A stretch of 64,000 nt of DNA, from assembly GCA_037957365.1 (NCBI GenBank), contig JARHVA010006307.1:420001-484000 (forward strand), in the 5' to 3' direction. The translations under genes and the position numbers were made by a program. Of the stretch, positions 12,970 through 24,424 are shown in pieces (within the stretch, counting starts at the first letter, position 1; every line of letters starts with the position of its first letter). The notes under the pieces are model-generated. The model was not told the origin of the DNA. It worked only from the letters and a program-made list of their open reading frames with translations, and did no database searches. The stretch is from Torreya grandis (lineage: Eukaryota; Streptophyta; Pinopsida; Cupressales; Taxaceae).

Positions 12970-14330
12970 TTAGACCCCCATAACTAAGCTAAAGATTTTG
13001 AAACAAATTAATGCCTTAGCTAATTCATCTTACCTCAATAATGTATCTACCACCACATTATCTTTTCCTTTTTTATATATTATTTCAAATTCATAACCTA
13101 ACATTTTAGTGACCCATTTATGTTTTTCTTCTGATGATAATTGTTATTCCAAAAAATATTTCAAGCTATCATGATCAATCTTTTCCTGAAAATGTCAACC
13201 CATAAAATAAGGTCTCCATTGCTTAATTAGATGTATAATATCCATCATATATTTATCCTATATTGGATTGATCCTATGTTTCTCCTTTAGTTTACAAAGT
13301 TAAAATACAAGGGGTATACCTTGTTACATGAGTACATCCCCCTTGTTGTATCCCGATGCATCACATTCAACAACAAAAGTTGTAAGAAAATTAGGGGTAG
13401 AAAGATTGGATTGGTGCACATATATAATTTAATTTTTTTTCATGAATTTATATTTGTTTTAGTCCATTTTAATGAGTATTTATGCAAAAATTATGTTAGT
13501 GGGGATGCAATGGGACCATCATTTTTGACAAACTTATGATAGTAACCTGTGGGACCTAAAAATCCCTGAAGGTTCTTAAGGGTCCTAGGAAATTTCCACT
13601 CCATCATCACTTGTATATTTTTAGGATAATATTTCATGTCTTAATTTGAAACAATATGCCCCAATTACTCCACCTCTCTAACACCAAAAAAACATTTGGA
13701 TGGTTTGACATAAAGTTGATGTTGTTCCAGAAATAAAAGTACCTATTTCACATAGTTTAAATGGTCTTCCTAATTTTTAAATTTTAAATGAGGATGTCAT
13801 CATAAAACACCAACACAAAATTTATCAAAATTATACTAAAAACATTATTCATCAAAATCCAAAATGTAGATGGTGCATTTGTGATACCAAAAGTCATGAC
13901 CATAAACTCATAATGGCCTTCATGAATTAAAAAAGTTGTTTTAGGTATGTCTTCTTCTTGGATTCAAATATGATGATACGTAGAGTACAGATATAGTTTG
14001 GTAAAATAAATAGCACCATATAATTCACATAGAAAATAATTAATTACTAGAATAGTAAATGTATCTTTGATGGTGAACTTATTGAGTTCTTTATATTTTT
14101 GGCATATCCTCCAAGTGTCATCCTTATTATGCACCATGATTACATTGGAGGAAATATCACTTTGGTTGTGTTTGATAATTCTTGCCTACAACATATCCTC
14201 TACCATATTTTTAATTTCACTCTTTTAGACATAGGGATACCTATAGGGTCTAATATTAGGTGGTGTAATACCTAGAAGTAGTATGATGGCATGATCATGC
14301 GCTTTGATTTGTGGAAATCTTTTTGGCATG
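12970..14330 (-). pseudogene. Element B RT and RNase H, decayed
   Basis: Minus-strand readings include HDHAIILLLG and PYRYPYV near 14300-14220. The finger/palm region follows with MVHNKDDTWRICQKYKELNK, then [37 protein letters not shown] and the catalytic VFYDDILI near 13798-13815. The connection has VEQLGHIVS and LKNLQGFLGPTGYYHKFVKN. RNase H at about 13250-12970 reads LKYFLEQQLSSEEKHKWVTK, EFEIIYKKGKDNVV and DTLLR. The pattern matches chromovirus pol (FxLRTDHxSLKYFLEQ, KWLSKLLGYDYEI, KGKENVVADALSR). Nearly every segment is in a different frame from the next. Confidence 0.86.
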
Positions 14331-14479
14331 GTAATAAATTAAAAAAATGGTCATCCAACACTATTTTTAAATAAATATGGGTAGACTCTTTGGTTGGTTA
14401 AAATTATATGGAAAATAATCATGTAAAAAATCCTTCAACACATTTTTTGAGAACCTTTGTCATCTAGTGAGAACTAACT

Positions 14480-14910
14480 AATTATTGTGATTTAGCCCAT
14501 GAATCACATAGTTCTATGTCCTGACTTAAAAATAAAAGTGCATGAATAATTCCTATAAATTCATCTTAGTTATGCCCAAAGTGGTGAGCCATTGAGCTCC
14601 CAAAACAATGTTATCCTTGCCCATGGGATCAAAAAAAATAGGATAATCTAATAAGTAGTCTCCCATAACAAGCTTAATACTATGGTATTTATATGAACAA
14701 TTGATTATACCACCATCTACAATCATGACTTAAAATTATGGAGTTAGTTAAGTGAAATAGTTTAAATGAGTATCCAACTTACTATTGATTAGGTTGTTTA
14801 TACTCCTAGAGTTAATAAATGCAGTCACCTTTTATTTCTTGAGGAAACTATCAACTTTAATATTTTGAGGATTACTAATACCTAAAAATACATGACAAGA
14901 AATAATAAGT
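14480..14910 (-). pseudogene. Element B retropepsin, decayed
   Basis: On the minus strand from about 14860 the reading is AFINSRSINNLINSKL (canonical DSGSTHNFIxxxL, so the catalytic Asp-Ser-Gly is now Asn-Ser-Arg). MIVDGGIINCSYKYHSIKL, MGDYLLDYPIFF and DNIVLGAQWLTTLG follow. This is the gypsy protease that would cleave Gag-Pol. It lies between gag and RT in the expected order. Confidence 0.82.
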
Positions 14911-15019
14911 TGAGAATCTTTAGATTAATCCTTGGGTTCTTTTAGACTATCACTTAATGCCTCATCATCTTCTTCATCCTCATTAACACCTTTAATTTAA
15001 AACAACTAATTTTCATCAC

Positions 15020-15870
15020 ATCTATGTCTTTTGATCTATTTTAAATCCCAACTAGAACATAACCCTTTTGCATGTTTCTCTTCAATTTGTTGAAGGGTCA
15101 ATATTTTAGGCTAAGGAAATGATGGGACTAGGAAATTACATTCTTAGACATTAGTAAAAAGTGTCTATTTGATTTCATCTACCATGCATACCATTGTTAT
15201 GGATTTGAATACTAAATTGGGACTTAACATGAGAACCTCTATTTGGATGTTATATTTGAGGCCACCCAAGAATAGTTCAACCAAATTTGTCTCAATGATG
15301 TCATCCACACATAAGGAGATATTATGGAATTGATGAATATAATCCTTCATAGTCCTTATTTGACATAGTTTGGATAGTTGACTAAGTATTTTTCTAAAAC
15401 ATTATTATGATATTGGAAATACAATTCCTTAAAAAATGTAGACCAATTAACTTGAAGGCCCTTCTTTTTATTTTGAGCACACAACCATCGATACCAAATG
15501 ACCTTCTTAGGTTCTAGATAAAAAGAGGCCATGACCACCTTTTACACACATGGATTTTGATGTAGATCAAATAAATATTCAATTTTATTTATCCAAGTGA
15601 GTGAATATTTACCATCAAACTTGTACTTCTTCACTTATGGTAACAATTGATTCAAACCATGATTGGAGGTATTATTGTTTGAATGGGGATAACCAAACTG
15701 GAATGGTGGAGGATTATTTTGTGAAGACTAAGCTATAATATTGGACAATTTCCCAATTATAAGTGTGGATTTATCATTCAAAACATTTAAGTCCCCTCTT
15801 AACCTAATGATGTCCCCTTTGAATAGATCATGATCATCTCTCTATATCATGTTTTATAAATATGTTTGAA
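15020..15870 (-). pseudogene. Element B gag, decayed
   Basis: The minus strand gives KKYKFDGKYSLTWINKIEYLF near 15640-15580. At 15538-15356 it reads VMASFYLEPKKVIWYRWL, WSTFFKELYFQYHNNVLEKY and LVNYPNYVK; at 15350-15165 it reads MKDYIHQFHNISLCVDDII, NLVELFLGGLKYNIQIEV and SITMVCMVDEIK. These match a chromovirus gag core (W, then FxxxLxxxF, then YxxxFxxLxxxV, then FxxGLK). A zinc-knuckle remnant at about 15075-15020 reads GLCSSWDLK, then KRHRC, and lacks the second cysteine. The two open stretches are separated by one stop, so this is among the better-preserved gag regions here. Confidence 0.84.
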
Positions 15871-16221
15871 TTTGGTGAATCACCTCAAAAATCAAAAGTG
15901 CCAAAATCCATGTTATTTCCATTTCTCATATCCATGAGTGTTAGGAACAACCATGAAAAAACCCTAAGATTAAGGGTTTTAACCTTAAAAATAATGTATC
16001 AGGAGATTATCTTGTTGAAATCATCTCATCAAGATGAATTTGAATACTAATGTGCATAAGGATGAAAAATTTTATCCTAAAAATTGTACCAAAATATTAT
16101 ACCATTGTGATAATATCTTTGAGATGAATACAATGACTAATAATTTGCACAAGGGTGATAATTTTCCCTGATAACAAGTTATGTTTTTTCAATCATTTCA
16201 CTCATGAGAGACCCACAAAAC
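15871..16221 (-). other. Element B leader (left part), no gene
   Basis: This AT-rich stretch lies between gag and the element C insertion site. No domain was recognised on either strand. With 23393-23427 it makes up the 5' leader of element B. Confidence 0.55.
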
Positions 16222-16226
16222 TAGAT
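16222..16226 (+). repeat. Target-site duplication TAGAT, left copy of element C
   Basis: TAGAT stands directly before the 5' LTR of element C and again directly after its 3' LTR at 23388-23392. The perfect 5-bp match fixes both ends of the insertion. Confidence 0.88.
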
Positions 16227-17556
16227 TTTAGATGATATTTTGTGATTATGTATCACCTCAAGTTTGTGTAGTTGGAAAACTAGTGACCCTAAATGTTACT
16301 CTTAGTTATACACATGCATTTAATCTAAAACCCTTGCATATAATTTATATTTTTCCCTTTGCCATATCTCTTAATCTGACTAGCCTTATATTGATGACAC
16401 AAACATCCTATCTTATTCAAAATAATTAAAATGTACATATCTTATACCTCTACAAGTTTTAAACTTGTGTCTACTCTCCTTCTCTCTAGAAACCAATGTT
16501 TGGGTCAGATAGTAGCATCAATGATACTATCATATCCTAATATAAGTGTTAAGTGCCCTAAAATCATACAATTTACAAATGATACATATTATAATGGTTG
16601 GTCTAAGTTCTTTAATATGAGTTATCTCCTAATAGGATTGGTATGCATATAATATCAACCCTCATTCATTAGCCAACCTATGAAACCTAGAAATTAGACC
16701 AAAAGAACACTCAAGAAGCACTTAAGTTACCAAAATATTTCCTATTCTACCCTATTTTTATATCATTAAAAGAAACAACCCATATATAAGTATAAAGTAC
16801 TAAATTAGTAGTCATAAGGTCATATTTTCCAAGTTACAAGCTAGGTCATTATCTTACTTTATTTACACATTGCATGATTCACACATAATCCAACACATAA
16901 GGGAGAACTACATGAGTATGAGGACCTCTTCTAGAGTATTGGATATGTAGGTAATGAACTTTGATAGTGGGGTCATTGTAGGTTAGCTCAACACTATGTG
17001 CCCACTAACCCATTTTTCCCCAAGGTCACATTGAAGATGAAAAACTAGGGTTTTATCATTTCATCAAGAGTGATAGTACATAACCTATATTTTAATGCAC
17101 CATAATGAAGGAAAAGCTAAACCCAAAATAATTTATGTGGTTACATCCTATTTCAATGCATATTTTGTATATGATACTAGTGTCAATATTAGATAGTAAC
17201 ATTGACATAATTATCCCTAGCTAATGTAATTATCTTGAGAGCCAGATGTACCAAATCTAGAATTAGATGATTGATATAAAACTAACTTCCTTCCTACTTC
17301 CTACTTGTAAAATACCCATCACTATATTAGCATCATAAATAACTAATTAATTTATTTTATATCATTTGTATATCTAACATAACTATATTTTCTATTAATA
17401 GCCTATATTAGTTTTATAAATTCAATATATGGTACATCTAGGTTTAGTAATATAATTGGACTAATATATATATGATATTCAATCTTGTGCCCTATCATTT
17501 ATATATTCTTAACCTTAACCACTAATAAGGATCCTTATCCAAATTAGAGTTAAGCT
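16227..17556 (+). repeat. Element C 5' LTR
   Basis: Begins TTTAGATGATAT (decayed TGTAGAT) and aligns with 22070-23387. The clearest shared block is around 16810-16900 against 22665-22745 (CATAAGGTCATATTT, then CCAAGTTACAAGCTAGGTCA). The end at 17556 is set by the primer site two bases further on. Confidence 0.87.
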
Positions 17557-17558
17557 TT

Positions 17559-17574
17559 TGGTGAACCTAATCTT
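17559..17574 (+). other. Element C primer-binding site
   Basis: TGGTGAACCTAATC lies two bases after the LTR. Element D has TGGTGAACCTAACC at the same place. It is not the common tRNA-Met site; the donor tRNA was not identified. Confidence 0.6.
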
Positions 17575-17623
17575 TGAACATCATTACTGCAAAAACATTC
17601 TCTTGTAGATCCTTATCTCTTAC

Positions 17624-19060
17624 TTGGTCTTAATCCTCATTTTATTTTTCTCTATTATCATGTATGACATTGATTATTTTGATGATTATGACTATGAAAC
17701 CCTTCAAAAATCTCTCCAATTAGGTATCAAAATCCATTACTCTTGTATTCCTCCAAGTGTTAAGGTAAACAATATAAAATCCTTGAACGATGGTAGTTAT
17801 TATCCCTCTAATCAATTTCATGATCCAATACTTTCAATACATGATGTGATTCATCCCAAGGAGGATATAAATAATATTCCCTTACCTTATATACCAAAAT
17901 TTATCTCCCATAGAGATAAGTTAATTTCATTTAATCATGATAATTTTCAAAAATTCCATAAGGAAATCATGGAGGATTTGAAAATAATTAGTAAAGGGGA
18001 TGTTTGTTCAAGTTAATTCATTAAAACCCATCCTATTCTGACATTTATAAATAATAATCCCATTATTAAGGGTGATAGTCCTTTTTGGCCTTCATTTGAT
18101 ATTAAAAATTTTCAAAATTTTAACCAATAAATTATGGCATCTTTACCAAGTCATATTAAACTATCAAGAAAAAGGAAACACTCTACACATATAAATAAAT
18201 ATAATATTAATATTCCAAATAAGATACATGTAATAATGGTAAATGAGGTGTCTTAACAAAATGAGATTCTTACCTCACCAAAAGAGGTGCCTTCACCAAT
18301 GTTTCCTTAATCTCCACTTGTTATATCTTTACAAAAGGTGTATCAGTAAAGTTCTAAATCCATTCAAAGATATTAAAATAATAAAATAAGGGTACTAAAA
18401 TTAAAATATCCATTATCATTACCAAATTATTCAAAATGTAAGGATTAAAAACTTGCACTTATTATACATGAGGACGATGATACTCATCTTCCTAGGTTCA
18501 AAAGAGGTGGTAGTTTAGAACTAATGATAACACCTATATCAAACATCACCATCCCCATAGACTATATTATATCTATTAATATAAATATTTTGGACCTTAT
18601 AAAATAGGTTTATATACTTTAAATATAAGTTGATTTCCATAATGCAAATATACATGTTACTGCATTCAATAATCAACCTCTTATATAATGTATACTTGAA
18701 TATCCTTATCCACCTGGTTTTGAATTACCACATTTACATATCTTTGAGAAACATAAGGATCCACTTGAGCACAAGTTAAATTATGTAAATTCTCCTTGTC
18801 AATGGGAAAATGATGACAAACTACTATAAAAAGTATTCCATATGAGCATTTCTGATGAGGCTCACAATTGGTCTTATAGTTTACCAAAATGTTCCTTAGC
18901 CACTTTTTAAAACTTGGAAGAAGATTTATTCATGGATTTCAATATTCACAAGGAGATAAAACATACATTATAAAATTTTCACAATTTCAAACAATGTGAT
19001 GATGAGTCCCTTCAAGATTATACTTTTTGATTCAAAATTACATCATATGATCTAGTATTT
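17624..19060 (+). pseudogene. Element C gag, Tat/Ogre-like, decayed
   Basis: An open stretch of 130 codons at 17624-18016 starts near the leader and has an Asp/Tyr-rich beginning (DIDYFDDYDYETLQKSLQLG). No domain was recognised in it, but the position is that of a gag N-terminus. The gag core is at about 18700-19050: YPYPPGFELPHLHIFEKHKD, then PLEHKLNYV, AHNWSYSLP, ATF followed by LEEDLFMDFNI, and CDDESLQDYTF. This follows the Tat/Ogre gag pattern (GFKxPKxxKFDGxxDPxxHL, then AxxWFxxLP, W/F, and FxxxF). Several stops lie between. The fit is moderate and rests on pattern, not on a search. Confidence 0.62.
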
Positions 19061-20933
19061 AGACCCTCAAATTTGGAACTATAATTTATATTTATCGAGG
19101 CCTTCTTTCCCCCTTAAAGGAAAGATCATTGCATAAAAAATATGAGTCATTCACTCATTTACATGCATATATACATGGATATGTTGTAGTTACTTACTCA
19201 TCCAGTGAAGCTTAACACTTCTCCTTCGAAGTACCAAAGTTGTATCCCTCAAATAAATGAAGGAGACCAATTGCCTATAAAATATTGTGAACAAAAATAT
19301 AGCATCCCTATCCTATATATGGCCAATTTAAAAATATTTCTTAACATGGGATCGATCCAAGGTCTAAGTCCCATAAAAAAATATATAAATGAATAAAATA
19401 ATAAGAATCCATGCCAATAAGATTTAACAATTAAATTATACATGGGTGGTGCTTATTTTTGGCATAACCATGTTATCCTACACAAGAAAAAACTACTTCT
19501 TATTTAAAATGTTTCCAAAAAATGGGCTTTAGTTTAACAAACTTAAAAAATAAATGAGGTTGTAAAGACTCCTTCAACAATATAATGATATCAATTGCTT
19601 GTGGTCCTAAAGTAATTCAAACATGGGTTTGGGTTATGCCTACCACATCTCCATATGTATTTACACTTCAAACATTTTGGATATACCAAATGGAAGCAAT
19701 TGACCAAAATAAACAAGGCATTTCTTTTCCTCATGAATTTAGACTAATACACATTTCAAATGATAGAATTACATCTTCTACTACACATGTAAAATGTGAT
19801 GAGGAACATGCTATGTCCTTTTTAAACCTAGCCAAAAATGATGTAAGCAATGTAAAAGATACAACTTGAGGTTATAAGGTTCAAAATTTGGGAGCTATTT
19901 ATAACCATCTATTGGATGTAATCATAAGATGATCTATCCTCATCATCAAAAATTAAAAAATTAAAAAATCCAAAAACACTCTTGACACGTACATGTTCTA
20001 TTGGCTCCTTGACATCTATGAGTTAGTTCCATGTTGAGGGTTAGCATAACATTTTACTCTTACATACACATACATAATTATACGCATATACATGATACGC
20101 TTATGGGTCTTGGGCCTTCTTCTACTCATGTCATCATGACATTGGTGGAATCCATCTTCTATGATGTTTGAACACACATGTTATATGATTTAATGATCAT
20201 TCTACATTATCATGCTTAAGCTTACATATGTACTTACACATGCCTATTATCCATTCTTATACATTACATAGGGTACTTGATATTCTATGTACTTGAAATT
20301 TTTTTAACATATTTATTTATGGGCCACCACGACATATTTATGCTGGTTTCTTATTGTTTTCCTTTACATATTTCCTTGAGTGTTTTTCCTTGCCACTGTC
20401 TTGTTCTTTTGAGAATTTGAATATACTCCATTGTATACATACCCTATTCCCTTTATTGAATTATTATATATTTGAACATATAGTTACATGTTTTTTAAAT
20501 TTTAATATGTCATTCCCTGATTTTTTAGATAATTGAATAAGTCACATCCATTAGATTCATGGCATTTAAGCATGCCTCTTGTTTTCGGTCTCCTTGGTCT
20601 ATTATGTTTTGAATTGATTTTGAGTGATATTGTGTGTGTGTGTGTTTCATTTTTGAGTTTATACTATTAATATATATACATTAGCATGATATTTATCATT
20701 CATCTTAGGTTTACATGTGATCACATTAGTTCTATGCGCTTCAATGTTACATCTACCTAGACATATTTATTTCTATATGCTATATGGTTACATTAATATA
20801 TTTATATTTTTATTACCCTTTTGAGGTAAGATAAATACTTGGTACTATCTTTACCTCACCTAAAAGGGGGTCATATTAGTTGGGTCATGTCATGGTGATA
20901 TGGCTTCAACATTTTTCATATTTTTTAGATTAC
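19061..20933 (+). other. Element C internal region without a recognised gene
   Basis: This is where protease and polymerase would be expected, but no RT, RNase H or integrase motif was found in any frame. A 94-codon open stretch at 19585-19869 has no recognised domain. From about 20000 on, the sequence resembles the corresponding part of element D (about 32000-32540), which is noncoding. A short GT run lies at 20631-20645. Confidence 0.55.
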
Positions 20934-21244
20934 AGTGGGGGCATGCTTTGGAAGCATGTTCTTCACACTCACATAGTATATGGTACTTAAACTAGTTTTT
21001 ATATTTGGTGGGGGAATTATTTTGAAATATTTACTCTAAATTAATTCAATATGGTACTTATAATTCATATATTCAATGGGGGCATGCTTTGGAAGCATGT
21101 TCTCCACACCTACTCAATTTTTAGCATCTCTGATTTAAAGTGGGGGCATGTTTTGGAAGCATGTCCTCTACATTGGTAATTATAGAAGTTTTAGATTCCT
21201 CCATATATAGTGGGGGAATGATTTGGAATAATGTCCTCCACACT
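20934..21244 (+). repeat. Five hairpin-bearing repeats, about 70-bp period
   Basis: Copies start near 20934, 21007, 21077, 21139 and 21209. The best ones read AGTGGGGGCATGCTTTGG followed by AAGCATGTTCTTCACA. Each good copy has a G-run resembling a polypurine tract, then a CATGCTT/AAGCATG hairpin. The second and fifth copies are degenerate. The true purine tract of the element (22056-22069) begins with the same AAAGTGGGGGG. Confidence 0.85.
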
Positions 21245-22055
21245 TACATAATTTTATGAATTGACCAAAGCACATAGTTATATGATTTTGATACATATTT
21301 ATGGAAAAATTATATACATAATACCATTATTACACATAGTTTTATCATGAGACAAACCTAAGGTGAATATTATATGCAACATGTGCCTAATATTTATAAA
21401 TCCAAAACAAATTCAAATTCAAAAATTATTCATGTACTGATACCCAATAGACTTTTATAAACTTTAGTGATCCAATCTAATATAGTAGTTGGTTCACCTT
21501 CTCGTATGATTGAGGTGCTTAAATCACTCAATATTACCAAATTTTTAGGTTGGAATTGATCATCAAGCCTTAATAGGTTACAAGTATCATTAGGTTGCAT
21601 GTCTAAGCTAATCTCAACTTCTATGTGGCAACTTATGTTTGCTCCAAAGTTTGGGGCATGTGCCTACCAATATCTCTCTCTTCCTATCTTTATCTCCTTA
21701 GATATATGCACTTTAAATTAATTATCTATATTTATCCTAGTCTTACTTTCAAAACCTTACAATGATACATATTTTTTAAGCACACCTTGACATTAGGAAA
21801 GATGATTACATCAACACACATATGTACTCCTAAACCTTCCTCTTTTAATTTTAATCTATTTCATGTATTTTTTATCCATATTATATGCAATAATTATACA
21901 CTATATCATATTCTTGGTTGTATGTCAATCACTAATAAATCGCTCAAGACCAAATCCAACAAAGCATTCAAATTCAAATCAATCAAAAATAAGGTATGTA
22001 TACAAACCTAGGTATATATTCCTTTCCTTTAAACTAGAAATTTCATTACTAGATT
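21245..22055 (+). other. Element C 3' untranslated region
   Basis: AT-rich sequence with no domain recognised. Short open frames at 21787-22011 and 21863-22057 overlap each other and look like chance. The end resembles 54700-54950 in element D. Confidence 0.5.
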
Positions 22056-22069
22056 AAAGTGGGGGGAAA
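22056..22069 (+). other. Element C polypurine tract
   Basis: AAAGTGGGGGGAAA stands directly before the 3' LTR (TGTAGATAAT). Confidence 0.85.
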
Positions 22070-23387
22070 TGTAGATAATATTTTATTATTATTTAACACT
22101 ACATTCTTGTACACTTTAAAAACTCGTCAACATATCTATTCCTCTTAGTTATACACATGCCTTGCTTCTACAAGCCTCACATCTTCTCTATATTGTGCCC
22201 CTTGGCCTATATATTAGTATGACTAGCATTATATTGATGACATAGATATCTCATCTTGTCCAAAATGCTTAAAATTTACTTATATTACACTTATGCAAGT
22301 TATAATCATGTGTCTGCTCTCCTTCTTCTTGGACACTAATGCTCAAGTTAGACAATAACATCAACATTATTGTCTTAACCCAATGCAAATGTCCAATGCC
22401 CTAAAATTCATCTAATTTGATTATTAAATGTATTATAATGGTTGGCCTAAGTGATTTAATGTGAGTTATTTCTTGATAGGATTTGCATAAATAGTATTAA
22501 CCCTCAATCATTAACCAACCTAGAAAACCTAACAATCAAACCAAAAGATCACTTAATAATCACTCAATAAGTTCTCAAGTTAATAATAAATTTACTATTA
22601 TACCCTATTCTAATATCAGTCAAAATAAAAACTAGATATATGTACTAATTACTAAATGAGTAGTCATAAGGTCATATTTGCCAAGTTACAAGCTAGGTCA
22701 CTATTATACTTAGTTTACACATTGCATGATTCACACACAAGCTAACATGTAGGTGAGAACTAAATGAGTCTGATGCCCTCTTCTGTATTATTAGATATGT
22801 ATGTAATTCTATTTGCAATCAAGGTCATTTCAAGTCATCTCGACACCATGTGCCCACTAACCCACTTCCCCCCAATGTTACATTGAAGATGCAAATCTAA
22901 GGTTTTGTCATTTCACCAAGAGTGATAGTCCATGACCTAGAACTAAATGCAAAAAATGAAGGTGAATCCAAACCTAGAATCATCCAATAGGTCTTATCTT
23001 ATTTCATTGCATATTCTATATAGGACACTACATCAAGATTAGATAATAACATTGACATAACTATCTAGAGAGCTAGAGGCACTAAATCCAAAATCTGACA
23101 ATTAATTTAGAACTATCTTCCTACCTACTTTCAATCTATACTAGATCCAACACTATATTAACATCATATAAAATTAAGTACATTAATTTATATTATTTAT
23201 ATATCTATCATAGCTATACTATCTATTAATAACCTATCTTGGTTTTATAAAGTTAGCATATGGTACATCTAAGTTTAGCACATTAATTAGTCTATTGTAG
23301 ATATGATATTCACCCTTGTACCCTCTCATTTATATATACTTAACTCTAACCACTAAATATGATCCTTATCTAAATTAAGTTTAAATA
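22070..23387 (+). repeat. Element C 3' LTR
   Basis: Begins TGTAGATAATATT after the purine tract and ends AAATA (decayed ACA) before the TAGAT duplication. It aligns along its length with 16227-17556. Confidence 0.88.
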
Positions 23388-23392
23388 TAGAT
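23388..23392 (+). repeat. Target-site duplication TAGAT, right copy of element C
   Basis: Identical to 16222-16226 and directly adjacent to the element C 3' LTR end. Confidence 0.88.
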
Positions 23393-23427
23393 TAAAAAAA
23401 TAATGCCTCAAACTTGCCTATGGTAAA

Positions 23428-23439
23428 GCTCTAATACCA
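23428..23439 (-). other. Element B primer-binding site, tRNA-Met type
   Basis: The minus strand reads TGGTATTAGAGC, one base from the canonical TGGTATCAGAGC, two bases inside the 5' LTR. The C-to-T change fits cytosine decay. Confidence 0.88.
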
Positions 23440-23441
23440 CT

Positions 23442-23789
23442 TGTAATGAAATTACTTAAATGTTCACATGATATAATATTATATCATATAAGTAATAACA
23501 AAATGTGAAGATCCAAAAAAATAATTGATATAAAATTAGAATTCTTCATAAATATAGTTGAGACACTTCAATGGGGAAGCCTACACAAAAATACAATAAG
23601 AGAAACTTTCACAATATGATGATCAAATACTAAACACTACATCCTATATATACTCTACTTATCCATGGTTATTCCATAGGCTAGCCTTACTAATAACATA
23701 AAGAGATGTGACAAGATAATATAATAGGTATGTAAGACAAACTTCAACCACACCTATTCCTAAACATGCCATAGGTTAAGGGCACAACA
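23442..23789 (-). repeat. Element B 5' LTR
   Basis: In element orientation it starts TGTTGTGCCC at 23789 and ends TCATTACA at 23442. It is the partner of 11159-11506. Confidence 0.92.
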
Positions 23790-23794
23790 ATAGT

Positions 23795-24424
23795 TAAACA
23801 TAAAAAGTTAAATGCAAAGTTGTAAAAAGGTTATAATATTTTTAGAAATATTCTTATCATGAAATACCCTCAACTTATTTCTATTTACAATTTTGATTTT
23901 TAGTTTTCATTTCATTATTTAGTTACACACACACACATGTATTATGTATTAATACACAATTCCATGTGTATATAAATAAAATTTGAAGCACATATATAAA
24001 ATAAATATATATGTATACATACATAAATTTTGGAACATGTAAAGCCTTGAAGCCACCCTTTTTTCATAATTATTGCCAATGTAGATGTTTCCTATTTGGA
24101 AACTAATGAACAAAGAAGGTTCATCTACATGAAGAATGGTTTTTTTAGGTATCATATATGGAATAGATAAATTAAGATATAGGGTCATATACTTTTGAAA
24201 TCAATATGGATAAACATATCTTCACATTTTTCCCTGATACTTTCCTTATACCCACGGAGGGTAGTCTCTTTATGTAATGGTGGTGGTTGAGGAATGTTAA
24301 CTTTTTTTTTTGTAAAGTATTTTATATGTATCAAATAAGTCCACATAATATTAATAAATTTAATTTGATATGGAAGTATAGAAATATATTTGATGGGATT
24401 GCATAAATCAAAGATAATATGATC
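23795..24424. other. Region with no recognised gene
   Basis: AT-rich sequence with a short CA run near 23925 and a T-run near 24303. A 79-codon minus-strand open stretch (24188-23949), beginning MTLYLNLSIPYMIPKK, shows no known domain. It is downstream of and on the same strand as the gag relic at 25650-27590, so it may be another piece of that element, but nothing proves this. Confidence 0.4.

Larger units (their letters stand above)
16227..23387 (+). mobile_element. Element C: non-autonomous gag-only LTR element (TR-GAG-like)
   Basis: Two LTRs of about 1.32 kb (16227-17556 and 22070-23387) and a perfect TAGAT target duplication bound a 7161-bp plus-strand element nested in the leader of element B. 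Its internal 4.5 kb holds a Tat/Ogre-like gag relic but no recognisable RT, RNase H or integrase. Its LTR edges, primer site and size match element D once element E is removed from D. That makes a family of mobile elements that must have used enzymes from another element. Confidence 0.87.
11159..23789 (-). mobile_element. Element B: Ty3/gypsy chromovirus, Reina-like
   Basis: Two 348-bp LTRs (11159-11506 and 23442-23789) bound this minus-strand element. The flanks ATAAT (11154-11158) and ATAGT (23790-23794) look like a decayed 5-bp target duplication. From the 5' side it has a tRNA-Met primer site, leader, gag, protease, RT, RNase H, integrase, chromodomain and purine tract. Element C (7.16 kb) is inserted in the leader. 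Without C it is about 5.47 kb, a usual size for Reina-type chromoviruses. Everything is decayed by stops and frameshifts. Confidence 0.9.

Noticed and set aside
23949..24188. 79-codon minus-strand frame as a host exon
   Set aside because: No known domain, no visible splice context and no partner exons; left as unassigned.
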